A stretch of DNA of 47,011 nucleotides, taken from Bacillota bacterium (GTDB lineage Bacteria > Bacillota > Clostridia > Christensenellales > Aristaeellaceae). The DNA is taken from positions 1 through 47,011 of the forward strand of contig JAFADG010000033.1 of NCBI GenBank assembly GCA_023425025.1, given 5' to 3'. This document shows, piece by piece, positions 24,698-32,824 of this stretch; position 1 is the stretch's first letter, and every line of letters begins with the position of its first letter. The position numbers were made by a program, and so were the translations under genes. Below the pieces are notes generated by a model. The model was given only the letters and a program-made list of their open reading frames with translations, was not told the origin of the DNA and made no database searches.

Positions 24698-25998
24698 CGT
24701 GCCGGATGGGTGTTCCCGCCGCGGAAAAACAGGGCCGTCGCAACCATCCCCAAAGACAGCAAGCCAACATTCAGCACAAAGGGCAGCGCCCTGTCCACAT
24801 CACTCAACAGGCCGCCGATATACCCGAAGGGAACGCTGACCAGCATCACCGTGGTCTGCAAAAGCGCCATGATCCGCGAGCGGTCCTCCGGGTTTACATG
24901 AATGGCCACCAGGGATTCGCGAAGCGTGCCCAGGGCAGCGAAACCAAGGGACTCGCAGGCCAGGGACGCGCATAGCAGTACATAGCCCCATAGTCCCGTT
25001 CCGGGCACGCTGATCAAAAGCAGGGCGCCGGCAATCGCACTCAAAAAACCGCCGAGCAGGGGCCATTTGAGGTTGGACTGCTTGATGCGCGAGAGCACCG
25101 TAAAGAAAAGCAGGATGGACAATACGCTCTTGCCCATGGGGAAAATGGGCAGCATGGGATCGGGGATGCCGATGCGCCGGGAAACGATAATCTGCCAGAA
25201 GGTCATGCCGATCATACCGGCAATCTCCACCAGGACGCTGATGACAATGGCAAACATCGTGCCCGGAGAAGTCATGATCCGGCTCAGGGCGCCTTTGTAG
25301 CTGCCCAACATTTGGGGAAAGGTCTTGCCCTTGACCGCCTCGCGGCGGATGCGCCCGATGGCTGTTTCGGTAGAAAACCTGTACAGCAGGATGAGCTTTA
25401 GGGTCATCACCACAAAGGCGTTGATGTACAGCACCCGTATGGCGGGGATCAGCGTCATCCTCGCCACCAGTATGGAGGAGATGGGGGCAAAGAGCGCAGA
25501 CAGGTTCCCGGCGATGATGACCCAGGAATAAATTTGAGTGATCTTGTCCCTGGGGGCATCCTCCACCAAAAGGCAATCCCAGGACACGGTGGTGATCTTC
25601 ATCATGCCGTTGAAAAGCGCCGCCACCGCAAAGAACCAGAAGCCCTGGCTGGAGGCCCAGATCAGGCAGGGCACGCTCCAGGCCAGGAAATCAAAGAGCA
25701 TGGTGCTGAACCTGCGCCCGAACTTATCGACGATGGCGCCGGAAAGAAAGGCAAAAACCGTCTGTGAGAACATGTAAATAGACGCTACCAACCCCACCTG
25801 CACATCGCTCATGCCAAAGGAAAGCATGAACACCGACGCGTAGGGAAGGCAAAGGTTCATGGACAGCCCCCACATGGGCTCAGTGAAAACACAGGCCCGG
25901 GTGTTGCCGCGCAGCTGCGACAGGGTGCGCACAAGCGGATGTTTGAGCAAAAACCGATTCAAAGGATCACTCTCGTTTCCGGCGGGATCGGGTCCCAT
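24694..25998 (-). CDS. MFS transporter
   Basis: About 434 residues with around twelve membrane segments. It shows the MFS loop-2/3 motif GAIVDKFGRRFSTMLFD after segment 2, and the end VDRALPFVLNVGLLSLGMVATALFF. The N-terminus is uncertain. The frame is open to 26040 (TTG), but a stem-loop with a GAAA loop lies at 26014-26035, so I start at the ATG at 25998. No strong ribosome site is seen, which leaves a TTG or ATG choice open. It is the first gene of a block with the AraC regulator (coupled) and the VOC protein. The substrate cannot be read from the sequence. Promoter TTGACG-N17-TATAAT lies upstream. Confidence 0.85.
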   Translation of the reverse strand: MGPDPAGNESDPLNRFLLKHPLVRTLSQLRGNTRACVFTEPMWGLSMNLCLPYASVFMLSFGMSDVQVGLVASIYMFSQTVFAFLSGAIVDKFGRRFSTMLFDFLAWSVPCLIWASSQGFWFFAVAALFNGMMKITTVSWDCLLVEDAPRDKITQIYSWVIIAGNLSALFAPISSILVARMTLIPAIRVLYINAFVVMTLKLILLYRFSTETAIGRIRREAVKGKTFPQMLGSYKGALSRIMTSPGTMFAIVISVLVEIAGMIGMTFWQIIVSRRIGIPDPMLPIFPMGKSVLSILLFFTVLSRIKQSNLKWPLLGGFLSAIAGALLLISVPGTGLWGYVLLCASLACESLGFAALGTLRESLVAIHVNPEDRSRIMALLQTTVMLVSVPFGYIGGLLSDVDRALPFVLNVGLLSLGMVATALFFRGGNTHPAR

Positions 25999-26013
25999 GC
26001 CATCCCATGGAAA

Positions 26014-26035
26014 AACCAAGCCTTTCGGCCTGGTT
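26014..26035 (-). terminator. Leader stem-loop with GAAA loop and T-run ahead of MFS start
   Basis: On the minus strand AACCAGGCC, loop GAAA and GGCTTGGTT pair over nine positions (one G-T), followed by TTT and then CC. It lies between the promoter and the ATG at 25998, so it could act as an attenuator or a regulator of translation. Confidence 0.45.
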
Positions 26036-26070
26036 ATCAAACATAGGAGACAGCTTGTATAAGCGTATTT

Positions 26071-26099
26071 ATTATAACAATGGAAAACGATTGCGTCAA
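26071..26099 (-). promoter_or_regulatory. Strong sigma-A promoter of the MFS-AraC-VOC operon
   Basis: Minus-strand TTGACG (26094-26099), 17 bases, TATAAT (26071-26076). Start of transcription should be near 26064, about 65 bases before the proposed ATG. The rest of the gap 26100-26280 has an 8-bp hairpin (CCCGCTTC 26155-26162 / GAAGCGGG 26169-26176) and no gene. Confidence 0.78.
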
Positions 26100-26240
26100 G
26101 GGCCCCGGACGGCCGGCAGAATGAAAGCGATGTCCATCCGGAAGCATTTATTTGCCCGCTTCAGCAATGAAGCGGGGCAGGCCCGCCTGCACGCCCGACA
26201 AAGCAAAATCCAAAGACCGCCCTGCGCGTACCCGCACATT

Positions 26241-26268
26241 TTGCTTGCCTCAGCCTTGCGGCTATGGT
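26241..26268 (+). promoter_or_regulatory. Possible promoter for the leader peptide and second MFS gene
   Basis: TTGCTT (26241-26246), 16 bases, TATGGT (26263-26268). Both boxes are imperfect. Confidence 0.35.
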
Positions 26269-26306
26269 AGCATAATATCCATCAACGCGTGAAAGGGGAA
26301 TCGGAT

Positions 26307-26339
26307 TTGAACATCCTCCTCCTCGGGCTTATCAAGTAA
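26307..26339 (+). CDS. Possible 10-residue leader peptide MNILLLGLIK ahead of MFS pump
   Basis: A TTG start 8 bases after AAAGGGG (26294-26298) opens a ten-codon frame ending in TAA, rich in Leu and Ile codons (CTC CTC CTC GGG CTT ATC AAG). It lies about 80 bases upstream of the MFS start, with a stem-loop in between (AAACCCTG 26371-26378, CAGGGTTT 26392-26399). Such peptides control macrolide and lincosamide pumps by ribosome stalling. Short frames also occur by chance. Confidence 0.4.
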   Translation: MNILLLGLIK

Positions 26340-26370
26340 TCAGGGATGGATAAGCAGAATAAGGCAGTCA

Positions 26371-26399
26371 AAACCCTGTAGAACCAAGCGGCAGGGTTT
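26371..26399 (+). promoter_or_regulatory. Stem-loop between leader peptide and MFS start
   Basis: AAACCCTG (26371-26378) and CAGGGTTT (26392-26399) form an 8-base stem with a 13-base loop, followed by GTTTG and, 13 bases after the stem, the GGAGG site of the MFS gene. It could mask translation or end transcription conditionally. Confidence 0.45.
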
Positions 26400-26420
26400 G
26401 TTTGCCAATCGGAGGATGTC

Positions 26421-27710
26421 ATGAAAAAGATAGGCCTGTTTTTCGCTGCGGCCGTTCATCGTTCCGTATTCCGTCTTGTGCTTGCGCAGGGAATTTCCCT
26501 TGTGGGCAGCAGGTGCACCGCGTTCGCGCTGGGCATCTGGCTGTTTGCGCAAACAGGAAAGACGACGGAAATTTTGTTGATTCCCTTTTTTCAGGAAATC
26601 GCGGTGCTTCTGTTCAATCCCTTTTGGGGAATGATCGTAGACAAGGTTTCCCGCAAAACGCTCATGATCCTGGCCGACTCCATCCAGGCGCTCGGCTCCA
26701 TTTTTCTTGCCGTGTCCATTTCGCTGGGCATGTTCAGTGTCACAATCCTATATGCGGTGGTCGTTTTGCAGGGCCTGTTTGCATCGCTCCAGGGCCTGGC
26801 CGCCAACGCCGCGATTGCGCCGCTAACGCGGGAGGAGAACCGGCAAAGGGTGAACGCGGTCAAGGAAATGCTCTTCCCGCTGGCGGGGATGATAGCGCCT
26901 CCCGTTGCGGGCCTGCTTTTCTTCCGGTGGGGGCTTGCCAGCGTTATCGCCTTTGACCTGGCGACATACCTCATTTCCATGGTTATTCTTGTCTTTGCCC
27001 GCATCCCCCGCGCGGAGCAGACAGCGCCCGATGAAAAAGAGCTCCCCTTCAGGAACGCAGAAGGATTCCGCTATCTGAAGGATCACAAGGACCTGCTGCT
27101 GTTCGCCGTATTCTTCGGGCTCCTCAACTTCCTGTGGAACGGCCCGCTGGAGCTGATCACGCCGTATCTGATCGCCGCCGGAACCGGCCCGTCCATGCTC
27201 TCGCTGAGCGTGAGCTTCATGAGCATCGGCGTTTTGACGGGAGCGGCGCTCCTTGCCGTGAAAAAGGTCCAGAACCGGAGCCTTGTCCTGTTTGCGCTGG
27301 CCGTAGCCTGGAATGGCGTCTGGATGCTCGTCTTTGGTATGGCCAGGGAGCCGGCCCTGCTGGCGGCATCGCTGTTTTTCCTGATGATGCCCCTGCCCGT
27401 GGCAGGCGCGCTGTACAACACCGAATTGCAAAACCGGGTTCCGCATCAGGTGCAGGGAAGGGTGTTCTCCATCGTTTACCAGATTTCCGGCGGCACCGCG
27501 CCGCTGTCCTTTCTACTGATTGGCCCGCTCACGGACCGCGTGCTTACGCCAATGATGCGGGAGGGTTCATCCGGCCTGCTGTACCGCATGTTCGGCGGAG
27601 GCGAGCCGGCGGGAATGGGCCTGATGCTGTCCCTGTCCGGTTTCCTGGTGTTCGTCCTCTCGCTGTTGTTTCTCCTTCAAAGAAAAGGCCGGAAAAACAG
27701 CCGCAGTTAG
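26421..27710 (+). CDS. MFS efflux transporter (Mef-like, 12 segments)
   Basis: 429 residues, ATG at 26421 after GGAGG. About twelve membrane segments. The N-terminal part (VFRLVLAQGISLVGSRCTAFALGIWLFAQTGKTTE) and the loop motif FNPFWGMIVDKVSRKTLMILADSIQALGS are typical of the drug:H+ antiporter group that includes macrolide pumps Mef(A) and similar clostridial exporters. The central region PLTREENRQRVNAVKEM is also of this type. Resistance function is inference from family only. A small stem-loop and a possible leader peptide upstream suggest ribosome-sensing control. A terminator follows. Confidence 0.88.
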   Translation: MKKIGLFFAAAVHRSVFRLVLAQGISLVGSRCTAFALGIWLFAQTGKTTEILLIPFFQEIAVLLFNPFWGMIVDKVSRKTLMILADSIQALGSIFLAVSISLGMFSVTILYAVVVLQGLFASLQGLAANAAIAPLTREENRQRVNAVKEMLFPLAGMIAPPVAGLLFFRWGLASVIAFDLATYLISMVILVFARIPRAEQTAPDEKELPFRNAEGFRYLKDHKDLLLFAVFFGLLNFLWNGPLELITPYLIAAGTGPSMLSLSVSFMSIGVLTGAALLAVKKVQNRSLVLFALAVAWNGVWMLVFGMAREPALLAASLFFLMMPLPVAGALYNTELQNRVPHQVQGRVFSIVYQISGGTAPLSFLLIGPLTDRVLTPMMREGSSGLLYRMFGGGEPAGMGLMLSLSGFLVFVLSLLFLLQRKGRKNSRS

Positions 27711-27745
27711 GTGATACCGCCCCCGTCCTTGCCGGGGCAGTATGC

Positions 27746-27780
27746 AAAAAGGCACTTGCGGTTTGGCAAGTGCTTTTTTG
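27746..27780. terminator. Bidirectional terminator between MFS and nitroreductase
   Basis: Arms GCACTTGC (27752-27759) and GCAAGTGC (27766-27773), flanked by AAAAA and TTTTTT, fit termination on both strands. A second smaller GC hairpin (CCCCG/CGGGG) lies just upstream near 27720-27737. Confidence 0.85.
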
Positions 27781-27794
27781 TCGCGGATACCTGT

Positions 27795-28358
27795 TTATTC
27801 GATGAATATAATTTTCTCCCTGTCCGGTGCATGGGGCGGTTTCGTCGTATTCGCATACCCCAGCAGCACCGAGCAGCCGAACGCGTAGCCTTCCGGGAAG
27901 CCCAGCCGCTGGCTGAATTCCCCGGCACGAAGGCCGCTGGCGAACGCTAGGCCGGCAAAGCCGCACATCGTATTGGCAATTCCAAGGGATGTCGCGGCCA
28001 GTGCAATATTCTGGCACAGAATGCCGCAGTCAATCAGGGCGGGCCCGTATTGCGCCGGATCAATCGGAACAACGATCATGCATGGCGCGCCGTAGAACAG
28101 CCGGCCGCCGCGGTCCATGATCCTGTTATACGAAGACTTATCCTCCATGTTCTTAAGATAGGCCATCCCTTCGGCTTCCATATCCCGAATCAAATCCTTG
28201 TCCCGTACGACAATCACCCGCCACGCTTGGCGGTTCATTCCGCTGGGCGCCTCTATCGCGGCTTGGGCGATGGCCTGAAGCATTTCATCCGGCGGCACAT
28301 CGCTTTTGTAATCGCGGCAGGTATACCGCTCTGCTATGACTTTCAACGTTTCATTCAA
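27795..28358 (-). CDS. Nitroreductase family protein
   Basis: 187 residues from a TTG at 28358, 8 bases after a perfect AAGGAGG (28367-28373). The ATG at 28376 puts that site inside the gene and has no site of its own. The motif RYTCRDYKSDVP at the N-terminus and APSGMNRQAWRVIVV (FMN-binding) match nitroreductases of the small NfnB/NfrA-like sort. The C-terminus has FPEGYAFGCSVLLGYA. It is an FMN-dependent oxidoreductase with unknown substrate. Upstream on the same strand lie vanZ and vanW, with gaps of about 79 and 205 bases, so co-transcription is possible but not shown. Confidence 0.88.
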   Translation of the reverse strand: MNETLKVIAERYTCRDYKSDVPPDEMLQAIAQAAIEAPSGMNRQAWRVIVVRDKDLIRDMEAEGMAYLKNMEDKSSYNRIMDRGGRLFYGAPCMIVVPIDPAQYGPALIDCGILCQNIALAATSLGIANTMCGFAGLAFASGLRAGEFSQRLGFPEGYAFGCSVLLGYANTTKPPHAPDREKIIFIE

Positions 28359-28437
28359 ACTTTCATCCTCCTTCATGCGGTGGTTCTATTGCATGCCCAG
28401 GTCTCATTTCCATGGTTCGCAAAACAAGCTGCAATTT

Positions 28438-28956
28438 CTATAATAACCTTGTTATGCCAATGATAAAAGCCAATCCGATTACAAAAACCAGAGCAGTGAT
28501 ATTCACAACCTTATAGACATTTTCCTTGCATATTTTTTGCAATATAAAAAACATCCCAATGCCGGCGATACCGCCGAGCGTATTTGCCAGTACATCCGTA
28601 ATGTCACTGGCCCCAATGACAAAAACATACTGTGCCGCCTCAAAAAAAAGGCTTGTCAGAAGAATCGGCACAATCAGCCGGAGAAAGGATTTCTTCTTTT
28701 TCAGCATGCACAAGAAAATACCGAACGGCACAAATACCAATCCGTTGTAAATCACTTCACTATAGCTTGGCGCACCGTTTAAAATAAGCATATCGCCAAA
28801 CGGGATGAGATTGATGCTTCTTTTGATTTCCGAAACTGCAAAGGAAAACCTGAGGTTCAAAAACGCAAATGAGAGCTTGGTCTTAAAAAGAACAAAGGAT
28901 GAAAGCGCCAGCAAATACAGCAGGAATAATGTTATTGTCAATTTCCTTGATTTCAT
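28438..28956 (-). CDS. vanZ: VanZ family membrane protein
   Basis: 172 residues, ATG at 28956, with GAAAGGA ahead. Four to five membrane segments with the VanZ core SEIKRSINLIPFGDMLILNGAPSYSEVIYNGLVFVPFGIFLCML, followed by FFEAAQYVFVIGASDITDVLANTLGGIAGI. In the VanA cluster VanZ confers low-level teicoplanin resistance by an unknown mechanism, and related proteins occur elsewhere too. The gene is clearly AT-richer than its surroundings, as transferred genes often are. It lies on the minus strand 205 bases downstream of vanW and divergent from vanH. Family certain, glycopeptide role inferred from context. Confidence 0.88.
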   Translation of the reverse strand: MKSRKLTITLFLLYLLALSSFVLFKTKLSFAFLNLRFSFAVSEIKRSINLIPFGDMLILNGAPSYSEVIYNGLVFVPFGIFLCMLKKKKSFLRLIVPILLTSLFFEAAQYVFVIGASDITDVLANTLGGIAGIGMFFILQKICKENVYKVVNITALVFVIGLAFIIGITRLL

Positions 28957-29161
28957 CCCGTTGTCCTTTCAAACCATTAATATCCCTGTTCATTGCAGTC
29001 CGTATTATATCAGACCCTTGGCCGCCGGTAAAGGGAAACGGGCCGTCACATTCAATATTCCCGGTTGGGCTGTACCTCTATCTTGGTCACGCTGCCGCTC
29101 CGGCATACCGATTTCATGCCCGGCGCGAGCGACGGAAAATCGCCGCCCGCGCCATACCGGA

Positions 29162-29962
29162 TCAGGCCTGATGAATGTCGTATCCGATTTCGCACACGTT
29201 GGTATAGAGCACCTCCTGGGCCAGAAGGGAACCTGTCTTCTGGTCAATCGTCCGCCGGATTACGTCTACCGACTCATAGGTTTTCCCTTCGCGCGCTATG
29301 TACTGCAGGTTTTGATTGATGACGTCATACCGCTTTTCGGGCGGGCGGCTTACGAGAATCTTTCCGTAATAATAGGTATCGTCCTGTGTCAAAACAATCT
29401 GCACCGCTTCTTCCGTATCATTTCGCACCCTAAGATCGAGCCAGCCCTCCAGGATTGTGGCATCCACGCCGCAGGGATCCTCCGGCGAAGGGTTGGGAAA
29501 CTCCTTTACCCCATGCATATGCCGTTCCACAATTGTAAGCGGCGTATGCAAAAACAGCCAGAACAGCATATTGCTTAGTTGGCAAAGCCCGCCGCCATAG
29601 ACGGCGACCAGCTTTCCGCTGTGCACACACAATCCGTCTTTGTACGCCTCCCGCCTATCCGCATGGCGCGTAAGCCACCACAAAGAAAATGTCTCTCCCG
29701 GGCGGACCACGACGCGCGACACAGCCTCGGATGCCAGGCGCAAATTATGCACCTTGTTGTATTGATACTTGATATCGGCCCCCGTGTGCTCGTTGATAAG
29801 CAGCGACTTGTCGGATGCGAGCTCATACGAAAATAAGGCTTCTTTGCGCGTCGCGTAACGGTTCTTATCAAGCCGCATTTTAAGGTAGTAGCATTTTTTT
29901 CGCTGCCACAGGCGCAGCGGCAAGAGAAAAGGAAAGAGCTGTGTTAACAATTTTCTGGACAT
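29162..29962 (-). CDS. vanW: VanW family protein
   Basis: 266 residues, ATG at 29962 after GGGAGG. The VanW domain fills the centre: RPGETFSLWWLTRHADRREAYKDG, the signature YGGGLCQLSNMLFWLFLHTPL, and ERHMHGVKEFPN. The N-terminus has a short hydrophobic patch (LLTQLFPFLLPLRLW) and then RKKCYYLKMR, so the protein may be membrane-associated. The 3' end reads RRTIDQKTGSLLAQEVLYTN. VanW is encoded in VanB clusters and its role is unknown. Here it is divergent from vanH, separated by 193 bases of control region. Confidence 0.9.
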   Translation of the reverse strand: MSRKLLTQLFPFLLPLRLWQRKKCYYLKMRLDKNRYATRKEALFSYELASDKSLLINEHTGADIKYQYNKVHNLRLASEAVSRVVVRPGETFSLWWLTRHADRREAYKDGLCVHSGKLVAVYGGGLCQLSNMLFWLFLHTPLTIVERHMHGVKEFPNPSPEDPCGVDATILEGWLDLRVRNDTEEAVQIVLTQDDTYYYGKILVSRPPEKRYDVINQNLQYIAREGKTYESVDVIRRTIDQKTGSLLAQEVLYTNVCEIGYDIHQA

Positions 29963-30070
29963 ATCAAAACCTCCCGCATTTCATCCGGATTGCATTTTAG
30001 CAGAATGCGGGCGTTCAGCGTTTAAGCGCGTCTTTTTAAAACCTTAGGTTTTTCTGAAGGAACATCGCAA

Positions 30071-30135
30071 TAAGAAATTCTTAAGAATTGCCTAAGCCAA
30101 ATCCTCCGAATGACGGACCTGAATTGTGGTTTAAT
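30071..30135 (+). promoter_or_regulatory. Control region of vanH: TAAG direct repeats and weak promoter
   Basis: TAAG begins at 30071, 30082 and 30093, three copies 11 bases apart, giving TAAGAAATTCT, TAAGAATTGCC and TAAGCCAAATCC. The first two create a perfect 14-base palindrome (30076-30089, AATTCTTAAGAATT). A -10 TTTAAT (30130-30135) has no good -35, as expected for an activator-dependent promoter. The repeats lie at about -70 to -40. I propose them as VanR operators. A CCTTAGG on the other side (30042-30048) is similar in reverse. Confidence 0.55.
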
Positions 30136-30155
30136 GTCAGCGTAGGAGGTTTGTT

Positions 30156-31124
30156 ATGGCTGATGAAATGATTTTTATTTTTGGATGCGAAAAAGATGAA
30201 CGGCAGCTGTTTGAACGATACGCCGCATGCCATGGTGTTGCGATTTGCTGTATCGATGATCCGCTGGGATATGAAAACGCTTGCGATATTCCGTATGAAA
30301 GTGCGGTCAGCGTAAATCACAAGGCGCCGGTTGACGCGCGGTTGATATGGGCCCTTCAAAGGCGCGGCGTCAAATACCTTTCTTCGCGCAGCATCGGGCT
30401 TGACCACATCGACAGCGCTGCTGCGAAAATGGCGGGGATTCTTGTAGAAAACATATCTTACTCGCCGGAGAGCGTTGCGGAATATACGATTATGCTGATA
30501 CTGATGGCATTAAGAAACGCGGGAGGCGTACTGCGCCGCGCAAGTCATTGCGATTTTCGCCTGGAGGAGAAGCGCGCGCCGGAGCTTCGTGACATGACGG
30601 TCGGCGTGGTCGGAACGGGGCGGATCGGGAAGGCGGTCATCCAGCGGCTGTCCGGCTTTGGATGCAGAGTCCTGGCCTATGATCCCCACCCAAGCGCCAA
30701 TGCCGAGTACGTAACATTGGACGAGCTTCTTATGCGAAGCGATCTTACGACGCTGCACCTGCCCTCGAGCGCCGCCACACGGCACCTGCTTAACCGGGCG
30801 CGCATTGCCCGAATGCGGAAAGGCGCAATTTTGGTCAACACCGCCCGCGGCGCGCTGGTTGATACGATTGCTTTGGCAGACGCGCTGGAATCCGGCGGCA
30901 TCGCATGTGCCGCGCTGGACGTCGTCGAGGGAGAAGAGGGCTGGTTTTACCGGGATTGCTCGGCCCTTGCGTCGCCGCCATTTGCGCGCCTGCTCGCGCT
31001 GCCCAACGTGATCATCACGCCCCATACCGCGTTTTATACCGAGCACGCGCTGAACGACATCGTGCAGAACACGATTACAAATTGCCTGGAATATAAAGGA
31101 GGACTTAAAAAGTGGATAAGCTGA
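30156..31124 (+). CDS. vanH: D-2-hydroxyacid (D-lactate) dehydrogenase VanH
   Basis: 322 residues, ATG at 30156 after TAGGAGG. It reduces pyruvate to D-lactate, the substrate for the ligase encoded next. The NAD-binding motif is VGVVGTGRIG (149-158). Catalytic residues expected in D-lactate dehydrogenases are R231 (NTARG), E260 (EGE) and H290 (TPHTAFYT). The N-terminal domain matches VanH (KYLSSRSIGLDHID, SPESVAEYTIMLILMALR). The stop overlaps the ligase start by 13 bases, so the two are translated together. Identity firm by sequence and context. Confidence 0.95.
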   Translation: MADEMIFIFGCEKDERQLFERYAACHGVAICCIDDPLGYENACDIPYESAVSVNHKAPVDARLIWALQRRGVKYLSSRSIGLDHIDSAAAKMAGILVENISYSPESVAEYTIMLILMALRNAGGVLRRASHCDFRLEEKRAPELRDMTVGVVGTGRIGKAVIQRLSGFGCRVLAYDPHPSANAEYVTLDELLMRSDLTTLHLPSSAATRHLLNRARIARMRKGAILVNTARGALVDTIALADALESGGIACAALDVVEGEEGWFYRDCSALASPPFARLLALPNVIITPHTAFYTEHALNDIVQNTITNCLEYKGGLKKWIS

Positions 31125-32152
31125 AATTATTGGTCCTGTACGGCGGAATATCGGCGGAGCATGATGTATCCATCAAGTCCGCGCGGGAGCTTTCGCAGAA
31201 TTTGGATGCGGCGAAATATGACCCCATCTACGTGTACATCGGCCGGGATGGCGTTTGGCGGCTTGGCAGCTTCCCGGGAGAAGAATCTCAAAATGGCGCG
31301 GTCGTCGCGCCATCCACAGACAGGAAAAACAAAGGACTTGTCGTATTGAAGGAGGAGCGGTACGAGCTGCTGCCTGTGGATGTTGCCTTTCCGATGCTGC
31401 ACGGAAAGTACGGCGAGGACGGCACGGTGCAGGGCATCCTCAAAATGTCCGGCATCCCGTATGTGGGCTGCGGAATCGCCGCGTCGGCCCTGTGCATGGA
31501 CAAGTCCCTTACGTATCTGGCCGTGGCGGAGGCGGGCGTGCGCGTGCCGCGCCACAAGGTGCTTTTTCAAAATGAAAAAATCACGGCAGGCGATTTGCAA
31601 TATCCCCTATTCGTCAAGCCCGCGCGTTCGGGATCATCTTTTGGCGTGAACAAGGTTTGCAAGCCGGCCTCGCTTCCCGCCGCTGTGCGTGCCGCCTTGG
31701 CCTACGACGACAAGGTATTGCTGGAGGAAGCCGTCATAGGGAGCGAAGTCGGATGCGCGGTGATGGGGAACGGCTCCCATCTGTTTACGGGCGCCCTTGA
31801 CCAGATCGAGCTGTCGGGCGGTTTCTTCCACATCCATCAGGAGGCGAAACCGGAACAGGGCTCCGAAAACGCGACCATCCGCGTGCCGGCCCCCATACCG
31901 GAAGCAGCCCGCGCGCTTGCGGTCGAGACGGCGAAGACGGTTTACCGCGCGCTGGGCTGCCGGGGGCTGGCGCGCGTGGACCTCTTCCTTACGCCGGATG
32001 GACAAGTGGTACTCAACGAGGTCAACAGCATGCCGGGCTTTACTTCCTACAGCCGCTATCCGCGGATGATGGCCGCCGCCGGCATAACCTTGCGCGAGGT
32101 GATCGACCGGCTGATCACCCTGGCGCTGGAAATTGGAGGTGACGCGGAATGA
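31112..32152 (+). CDS. D-alanine--D-lactate ligase, VanA/VanB-like
   Basis: 346 residues. The GTG at 31112 follows an AAAGGAGG site 10 bases away. It makes D-Ala-D-Lac, which replaces D-Ala-D-Ala in cell-wall precursors and lowers vancomycin binding. Close to VanA throughout: LYGGISAEHDVSIKSA with E16, VDVAFPMLHGKYGEDGTVQG, LCMDKSLTY, FVKPARSGSSFGV, ALGCRGLARVDLF, LNEVNSMPGFTSYSRYPRMM. The omega-loop is GGFFHIHQEAKP with H242, equivalent to VanA His244, which is characteristic of lactate-using ligases. D-Ala-D-Ser ligases (VanC/E/G/L/N) lack this. Which subtype it belongs to needs alignment. Starts inside vanH and overlaps vanY by 4 bases. Confidence 0.95.
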   Translation: MDKLKLLVLYGGISAEHDVSIKSARELSQNLDAAKYDPIYVYIGRDGVWRLGSFPGEESQNGAVVAPSTDRKNKGLVVLKEERYELLPVDVAFPMLHGKYGEDGTVQGILKMSGIPYVGCGIAASALCMDKSLTYLAVAEAGVRVPRHKVLFQNEKITAGDLQYPLFVKPARSGSSFGVNKVCKPASLPAAVRAALAYDDKVLLEEAVIGSEVGCAVMGNGSHLFTGALDQIELSGGFFHIHQEAKPEQGSENATIRVPAPIPEAARALAVETAKTVYRALGCRGLARVDLFLTPDGQVVLNEVNSMPGFTSYSRYPRMMAAAGITLREVIDRLITLALEIGGDAE

Positions 32153-32823
32153 AGACGCTTATCAAATGGTTCCTGTGCGCAGTCATAGGTGTTTTCCTTT
32201 TGACTGCGGGCAGCAGGATTTTCGGGGATCATGGTACGAAGATCGGCAGCATGCCCATACAAAACGCAAACGCGCAAACCGCTTCGGTTGACGTTCTGCT
32301 TGTCAACGTATTCTGCCCGCTGCCGGACGGCTATTCCATTGGCGAGCTCGTGGATTTGTACGGCGAGAAGCGGTCCTTTCAATTGGCGTCCAGCGATATA
32401 AGCCTGACGCGGGAAACGTTTGAGGCGGCCAATGACATGTTCCGCCAGGCGAACCAAGACGGCGTTAAAGGCTTTACAATCACCAGCGGCTACCGTACGG
32501 AGGAAAGGCAGCGGGAGCTTTACGAAAATGACAAGAAGGGAACGGCTGCGAAGCCCGGCACAAGTGAACATCAAACAGGCCTTGCCTTCGATGTCACAAC
32601 ACGCAGTGACGGCGGAGGCTTCGAAGAAACCGAACAGTTCCGCTGGCTGAACGAAAATTGCTGGGATTTCGGTTTCATTCTTCGATACCCCGAGGGCAAG
32701 GAGGGCATCACCGGCATTCCTTACGAGCCCTGGCATTATCGGTATGTGGGCGTTGAGATCGCAAAGACAATCCATGAAAACGGCTGGACGCTGGAAGAAT
32801 ACTGCGAAAGGAAGGGAGATTGA
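32149..32823 (+). CDS. vanY: D,D-carboxypeptidase VanY
   Basis: 224 residues, ATG overlapping the ligase stop (ATGA). A membrane anchor (residues about 5-22, IKWFLCAVIGVFLLTA) leads to an extracellular zinc peptidase with TSEHQTGLAFDV (H141, D148) and EPWHYRYVG (catalytic E193, zinc ligand H196). It removes the terminal D-Ala from muropeptides outside the membrane, cutting the pool of vancomycin-binding pentapeptide. In VanA vanY follows vanX, and in VanB it precedes vanW. Here it sits between the ligase and vanX. All metal ligands are intact, so it should be active. Confidence 0.94.
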   Translation: MKTLIKWFLCAVIGVFLLTAGSRIFGDHGTKIGSMPIQNANAQTASVDVLLVNVFCPLPDGYSIGELVDLYGEKRSFQLASSDISLTRETFEAANDMFRQANQDGVKGFTITSGYRTEERQRELYENDKKGTAAKPGTSEHQTGLAFDVTTRSDGGGFEETEQFRWLNENCWDFGFILRYPEGKEGITGIPYEPWHYRYVGVEIAKTIHENGWTLEEYCERKGD

Positions 32824-32824
32824 G

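Noticed and set aside
31112..32152. D-Ala-D-Ser type ligase (VanC/E/G/L/N)
   Set aside because: The omega-loop has H242 in FHIHQE, like VanA His244, and vanH and vanX, not vanT and vanXY, are encoded alongside. This is a D-Lac system.
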